NCBI GenBank assembly: GCA_030533445.1
Contig: CM060076.1
Location: 22,616,603-22,680,602, forward strand
Reading direction: 5' to 3'
DNA length: 64,000 bases
Source of the DNA: Cyprinodon diabolis
Taxonomy: Eukaryota > Chordata > Actinopteri > Cyprinodontiformes > Cyprinodontidae
The notes under the pieces were generated by a model that saw only the letters and a list, made by a program, of their open reading frames with translations, was not told the origin of the DNA and made no database searches. Shown here piece after piece: positions 58,926 through 64,000 of the stretch (positions within the stretch are counted from its first letter, which is position 1; each line of letters starts with the position of its first letter). The position numbers and the translations under genes were made by a program.

Positions 58926-58959
58926 AGAAGTTTTTGCATCAAGGCTGTAATAATGACGT

Positions 58960-59045
58960 TTCACCAGGAGCGTCAGTGGTTTAGTATCGCGAGATTCTAA
59001 CGTGAAACGCAAGACGGGGGAAGGTCAAGAGTTAAACATGGCGGC
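58960..59045 (+). promoter_or_regulatory. Probable TATA-less promoter of mrps18a
   Basis: This is a CpG-containing island in AT-rich surroundings. It has tatcgcgagatt (58985-58996), close to the TCTCGCGAGA element of housekeeping promoters, and aacatggcggc (59035-59045), a YY1-type site overlapping the initiation codon. No TATA box is visible. Both motifs are common in nuclear genes for mitochondrial ribosomal proteins. The call is by motif only. Confidence 0.55.
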
Positions 59046-59185
59046 CCGCAGCTTGCTAAGGTCTATTTGGACCTCGTTTGCAGGCTTAAAACATGGTCTT
59101 ACAATGTCCAGCGTGAGTCCACTACCGAGGATTAATGTTCCTCAGATATCTGCTGTTGCCGTCCAGACCAGAGGGATTCGTCAAG
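59038..59185 (+). CDS. mrps18a: mrps18a exon 1 (coding part)
   Basis: Encodes 49 residues from [20 protein letters not shown] to QTRGIRQ plus one base; donor G|GTGAGG. The ATG is the first in frame and lies in the YY1-type motif. Confidence 0.85.
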
Positions 59186-62100
59186 GTGAGGCTGGGTCAG
59201 AACGAGGATGTTTTAGCCACCCGTTGGTGTTAGCATAAGTCTCCCTGTACTGCATGTGTGTATTTTCTTTCTTTTTTATTCCCGAGACAATATAAAATAT
59301 ATATATTAGAAGCTATGATTATATAGAAGTATTCAACGCTAACTGACTTTGACTGTGTATATGTAGGTGAGATATCATGATACAAATGTCATTAAGATAT
59401 TTTAGTGAAAGCTTTTCATCTTATCATAATTTAACCTATTTTTTTACATCATGCCGTCCAATAGCCTCTGTTTATCAGGATATTATAAATTACATGCATC
59501 CTGAAATATATACAGAAACATTAATTAAACATGACTAAATTCCATAAATGCTTTTACTGCAGATAAATCCGATATGAACAGCTTCCTTGTAGACATTACA
59601 AATGCAGGCAGCTGACTAAGTATATCTGTAAACTAAATCCATACTAAGGGTGAGATGAACATTTTTTGGGAGTTAATTTTAGAACGGAAATCTCATACAG
59701 GAAAAACTTTCCAAAATCCCAAATTGAGGTCATTATTACAATGGCTTAAAGGAATAGTACACCCAAAACATGATTAGCCTTCATTTTCTACTCACCCCCA
59801 TGCTGAACAACACTCTGGAGTACTTTTTTGATATCTCAAATGCATCTGGAGATCTGGGAGGCTTCTTACTGTCTGCTGACATTCAAATAATGGAGGTCCA
59901 TGGCGCCCGAGGCAGAAAGGTCCATAAAAGTCCACAAAAAACGTGTCAATATTCCTCCATACTGCTCGTCCAATGTATTCCAAGTGTCCTGAGTGGGTAG
60001 CGTCCATAATTTACTCGAAACGGAAGTTATTTAGAATGTTTTTAGAGCATAAGCAGTAGTGTATAGGTTTTCCTAAAAGTGCGCGCCTGGGTGTTCACGA
60101 GCCTACGGAAACTGCGGCAGACCAAGCCAGATGAAAGTGCGCATTCAGCTCGGCAAAGAACTCATGCTCCTCCTCAACACTGAAGTCCTCAGACATTTTT
60201 CTTTCGTTGTTTCTTTCTTTGCACAGGTAAACAGCACATTTCTTCTTCTACGCTTGCATTATCAAGAGCAGACGCTGAATGCGCACTTTCATCTGGTTTG
60301 GTCTGCCGCAGTTTCCGTAGGCTCGTGAACTCGCAGGCGCGCGCTTTTAGAAATCCTACACACTACTGTTTATGCTCTAAAAACATTCTAAATGACTTTG
60401 TTTCGAGTAAATTATGGACACTACCAACTCAGGACACTTGGAATACATTAGACGAGCAGTATGGAGGAATATTGACACGTTTTTTTGTGGACTTTTATGG
60501 ACCTTTCTGCCTCGGGCACCATAGACCTCCATTATTTGAATGTCAGCAGACAACAAGAAGCCTCCCAGATCTCCAGATGCATTTGAGATATCAAAAAAGT
60601 ACTCCAGAGTGTTGTTCAGCATGGGGGTGAGTAGAAAATGAAGGCTAATCATGTTTTTGGTGTACTATTCCTTTAAGTAAAACAAGATGTTTGGAACAGA
60701 AATGTCAGGCTCCTGAAAAGTATGCACATTCCTCCTTGCACAGCACTTAGTTGGACTTAATTTTGCATGAGTTACAATATCTATGCGGCATGACACGATG
60801 TGGATCAGTCTGTGGTTCTGGTTTCTCATCTTCCTCTTGAAAGTATCCATTGTTTTTTTTTTTATTGGGTTAAGATTACACAGTTTGCTGTCCAGTCAAG
60901 CACACTACCACCCTGTCCAACGAGGCCAGCTCCTGGTACTTTAGGCAGTGTGGGCAGCTATGCACATCCTGTTTGGAAAATACAGTCGTCATCTCCATAT
61001 AGCTTGTCATCAATTTTTCCTTCCACTGCACAAGCAAAGGCTTAAAATACTTCACTCTATGAGTAATCAATCTAAATAGTCAGTTTTTAAAATTAATTAC
61101 AAGTGTTTTATTTTGCCTAATTTTTCAAGCTGATCTTTAACATTAATCAATGAACGTATGTAAGAGATAAAGCTGACTTTTATTTTATCTAAAGAAATAA
61201 ACAACTGACTTTGAAACAAAGGATAATTTGTTTAAAACAGCTTTTTTGAGTTGTTTTAATTAACATCTAATCCAAAGTCAATTTAATAAGTTCTGTATGG
61301 CTTGCTATATAATTTTGAATTTGATTTTAAGTGTTGTTCAGATCAGTAATGAGTAAAACCTGATATTGTGTCATGTCTACTTCCCAGTGGTGGAAAAAAA
61401 AGATGGAAAAACCACAACCGTAAGTAAAATTAAGCTATAATCTTTCATTCTCTTTGTGTTTAGGGTGAATGTTTTAAATGTGTCATTTCCAAGGCATATT
61501 TTTGTTTTTATTTGTATCAGTCAGTCCACCAAATATGATTAAGCCTATTTTCCCTGATGGAATACATTCAGAAAATGTTTTTTTTTGTTTGTTTTTTTTC
61601 TGCTCTTTTCTACATTCAGTTTCATTCAGCTATATTCCAAATGGTCTAAAATACATCATGACAGTGGGGGAAAATGTGCACTTTTTTCTTTAACCGATTG
61701 TTTTAAATTTATTACAAAAAGAAAGAAATGTGAAGAAATAACGTGTATGTAAGTATTTCTAGTATTTGCTGTGAAGTTCGTGCACTTCCAGACAAAATTG
61801 TGTTAAGGCAAAAATCTAGAGAAGGATACAGAAAAATGTCTCCTGCTCTGAAGGTCCCAAGGAGAACAGTGGCCGCCATAATTGGTACATTGAAAAGGTT
61901 TGGAACCACTGGGACTTTTCCTACAGTCATCCATCTAAAGTAAAGGATTAGAGAAGAAGGGCCCTAATGATAAAGGTTGTCATTCTGTTAGAGCTACATC
62001 ATTGCTGCTTCATCATTCTGGTGAGATGAGGAAGGTATTGTCATAATGGCGTATTGTATGCAGAATGTTGAGAAAGGAGACGATTTTAATACCATTTGGA

Positions 62101-62535
62101 TTAAGGCTGTAACATGAAGGAAGTGAAGTGCAGTGAATACCTTCTGGACTGTACACATTGATTATCACAGAGGATGTTTGTTCCCTTTTGTTGTTGCTAG
62201 ATTGAGGGAGAGATCATAGATATGCCTGCAGGACCACAGCCTCCAAATCCAACAGCCAAGTGTCCTATCTACAGATGGAACCTGCAGCACAAGTACAGCT
62301 ACACTGTAAATGCAATCAAAAATCTATTCTCCCCAAATAATACATCAAATCATCCTTGGTGTAAAACTTGTTAAATTTATCTTAGTGTATATTGATTTCT
62401 ATTTTCTCCAGGACGTTCTTTTGCTCAGCCAGTTCATCAGGTCAGATGGAGGGATGCTGCCAAAGCGAATAACTGGTCTTTGTCCAGAGGAGCATCGCAA
62501 GATTGCCATCTGTGTGCAGATGGCACACAGAGCTG
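59038..62535 (+). CDS. mrps18a: mrps18a, mitochondrial ribosomal protein S18A (mL66), 5' four coding exons
   Basis: Component of the mitochondrial large ribosomal subunit (mL66), a bS18 paralogue that helps translate mtDNA-encoded respiratory subunits. Exons 59038-59185, 61388-61419, 62201-62305 and 62412-62535 all have GT/AG borders and give a continuous frame (phases 1, 0, 0, 1), 136 codons plus one base. Residues 1-20 are basic without acids (R4, R8, K18), as in a matrix-targeting leader. Core motifs: [51 protein letters not shown] and [20 protein letters not shown]. Mammalian S18A as I recall it has CPIC where this gene has CPIY, so one zinc-ligand Cys may be replaced by Tyr. About 60 C-terminal residues lie beyond the right edge. 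Intron 1 holds a MITE, intron 2 a Tc1 relic. Confidence 0.9.
59750..60672. mobile_element. Fold-back MITE with ~395-bp inverted repeats and TTAA duplication, in mrps18a intron 1
   Basis: Left arm 59750-60143 and right arm 60276-60672 are near-perfect inverted copies (start aggaatagtacacccaaaac), with a ~130-bp unique loop. TTAA flanks both ends (59746-59749, 60673-60676), fitting Kolobok-type insertion. The termini resemble the zebrafish Angel family as I recall it. Arms encode matching spurious ORFs on opposite strands. Confidence 0.9.
61388..61419 (+). CDS. mrps18a: mrps18a exon 2 (32-nt microexon)
   Basis: Acceptor ttcccag, donor gtaagt. It completes a Val codon and encodes [11 protein letters not shown] with the split base from exon 1. 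The sequence matches the short conserved 'V-V-E-x-x-x-G-K-T-T' segment of S18A. Confidence 0.85.
61745..62156 (+). mobile_element. Tc1-like relic in mrps18a intron 2
   Basis: At 61791-61940 the plus strand reads [20 protein letters not shown] then [20 protein letters not shown], a Tc1 transposase helix-turn-helix. The catalytic region is deleted. The right end, ggattaaggctgtaacatga to ggactgtac (62099-62156), matches a typical Tc1 3' end. The left terminus is not recognisable. Confidence 0.7.
62201..62305 (+). CDS. mrps18a: mrps18a exon 3
   Basis: 105 nt, 35 codons, phase 0 on both sides; acceptor ttgctag, donor gtaaat. Encodes [20 protein letters not shown] then [15 protein letters not shown]. 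Confidence 0.9.
62412..62535 (+). CDS. mrps18a: mrps18a exon 4
   Basis: 124 nt; acceptor ttctccag, donor G|GTGAGA. Encodes the most conserved part of the S18 domain, [20 protein letters not shown] through CVQMAHRA, and ends in phase 1. The intron that follows extends at least to the window end. Confidence 0.9.
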
Positions 62536-63810
62536 GTGAGAGTTTGGCTGAATTAAAAAAAAAAAGGCCCACAAAAGTCATCCAATTTACTGGAAACTTT
62601 TTGAACTCATTAGTGGTTTCTATACAGATTATTACAAGTAGAGCAAACAAGTGTCTGTTTTTAATTTGCGTAACATTTTAAAAGAAAAAAACTTAGAATA
62701 AGCCTGGAAACATCCAGCAACGTTAATTAGATCTGAATGAATTTGAAGATGAAAATGTTCCTTTAAAAATAAGACCAAAGGGAAAAGGAACATATTTGAT
62801 GTATAATACATTAAAACTTAAATAGGGTTGCCCTTTCAAGTAAACCGTTACACTGACTTTGGATTTCGGATTATAGTATTTCATTTTTAATGTCACTATT
62901 GTAAAAGACAAATATTCATTATTATTAAATGTATTTTAATATTTGCAAAGAAGGATGACGATTACTCTAGTTATATAAAAATGTGAAACAAATGAAAACC
63001 TAATCCTGGGAATATTTGATATATAAAAAAAAAAACATGAAGATACAACCTCCATTTGGAGACACAAAAAATAAGAAGAAATATATCAACTTTTCTTATT
63101 ATAGATTTTAATCCAGTTCAAGAAGTAGCAAATATAAATTTCATTCCAAAAAATAAAATAAAAAACAATCCACTGGTCTTTGTTTCCAAGTTTGAAGATG
63201 TTTCGCTTCTCATCCTTAAGCTTTTTCAATTCAAAATATCAGAAATAGCGCTAGTTCCAGGTTTATATGGTAGCCCAACAAAGCCTTTGTTTTTTTGTTT
63301 TTTTTTTAGAAAACATGCAAATTGAAACGGATGAACAGGTCCACCCCTTTGCAATGGGGGTCATCTGGGTCGGTTTCTCAATGGGTTTTTGTTGTTACTT
63401 TAATATGCTAAACTCTGCTGTGGTATAAGTCTCAGATCCAAGTCTGACTTCCAACTGAACTTTATCCATAAAAAAAGTATGGCTACTATCGGATCCATTA
63501 TCAGGTAAAATAATTTTACTTCAAGGTTAATATTTTAACTTTACATATGGATACAATGAGCTGGTAGTAAGAAAGCAATAACAAGAAAATGTCTTAATTA
63601 AGAACCTGTAAAGTGAAAATGTGGGAGATTCAAGATTTGTTTTATTTAAGATTCAAGATTTCTTTGTCACCCAGCCTGTTGTGGCACTCCAGTAGGGTGA
63701 AATTTCAGTTTCGGTACAGCCCAACCAATAAAAGACAAAACACACAGACAACATACAGACACATGCACAGTATGGAACAAATTACATGTTCTTTAATGTA
63801 GCATTTACGT
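62536..63810. other. mrps18a intron 4 (part), nothing else recognised
   Basis: No exon matching the remaining S18A C-terminus is found up to the window end, so the next exon lies outside. Confidence 0.5.
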
Positions 63811-63910
63811 GGCAAGATAATCATGCTAATTTTCTGCCTTGAGAGGCCCCAATTATCATGGCCGCTCAGAAGAGAGGGGCCCTGATTATCAGGGGAGATA
63901 ATCTTGCTGT
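63811..63910. promoter_or_regulatory. Clustered TAATC/GATTA motifs, possible cis-regulatory module
   Basis: Two related blocks repeat directly: agataatcatgct (63815-63827) and agataatcttgct (63896-63908), with gagaggccccaattatc (63841-63857) and gagaggggccctgattatc (63872-63890). Such TAAT-core sites are bound by homeodomain proteins. Conservation cannot be judged here. Confidence 0.3.
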
Positions 63911-64000
63911 GTGTGCATATTAAGAGTGATCAGCTCTGCTGGAAAGAACATTAGGACTGTTTTTAATCACAGCTTATTGAAATCCAGCAGATTGGATTGT

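Noticed and set aside
59770..60652. Matching ORFs on opposite strands around 59.8 and 60.5 kb as a possible duplicated gene
   Set aside because: They are the two arms of the TTAA-flanked fold-back MITE.

Overview
The window is AT-rich vertebrate DNA, almost certainly from a teleost fish. It carries fish-type repeats (Rex1-like, L2-like and R4/Rex6-like LINEs, Sushi-type gypsy elements, Tc1 elements, hAT, PIF-like and TTAA-site MITEs), long (TA)n and (GATG)n arrays, and spliced gene structure. There are no operons or bacterial signals. I cannot name the species.

Only one host gene is well supported: the first four coding exons of mrps18a (mitochondrial ribosomal protein S18A/mL66), plus strand, 59038-62535, running off the right edge. 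Its splice sites and phases agree, it begins with a mitochondrial-type leader, and the start codon lies in a YY1-type motif. A TTAA-flanked MITE sits in intron 1 and a Tc1 relic in intron 2. The 59 kb upstream holds no host exon that I recognise.

Layout. 0.35-0.95 kb: probable DNA-transposon remnant. 2.69-2.93 kb: a perfect 172-bp palindrome centred on (TA)n. 4.4-6.7 kb: two LINE relics head-on, one carrying a hAT MITE that itself carries a PIF-like MITE. 12.4-17.6 kb: LINE relic, then a minus-strand Sushi-type gypsy relic split by nested DNA elements that include a 62-bp hairpin minisatellite. 20.6-23.15 kb: long-TIR DNA element and a solo LTR. 25.1-27.8 kb: an R4/Rex6-type LINE with a long intact ORF, embedded in (TA)n. 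28.6 kb: solo LTR. 30.6-32.3 kb: SINE-like repeat split by a dead Tc1 element. 38.0-38.75 kb: truncated Tc1 fused to a (GGTAT)n array. 46.05-48.15 kb: TTAA-site element holding a miniature LTR retrotransposon. 49.7-56.3 kb: full-length Ty3/gypsy element with nearly identical LTRs but a broken pol, again inside (TA)n. 56.4-57.0 kb: solo LTR. 58.1-58.9 kb: I/Nimb-like LINE relic. 59.0-64 kb: mrps18a.

The clearest themes are repeated use of (TA)n tracts as insertion sites by unrelated elements, and nested insertions that give a relative chronology. I found no undescribed multi-gene system. The best leads are the palindrome, the TA-embedded insertions, the miniature LTR element with an internal VNTR, two unassigned dispersed repeat families, and a possible loss of a zinc-ligand cysteine in mrps18a.
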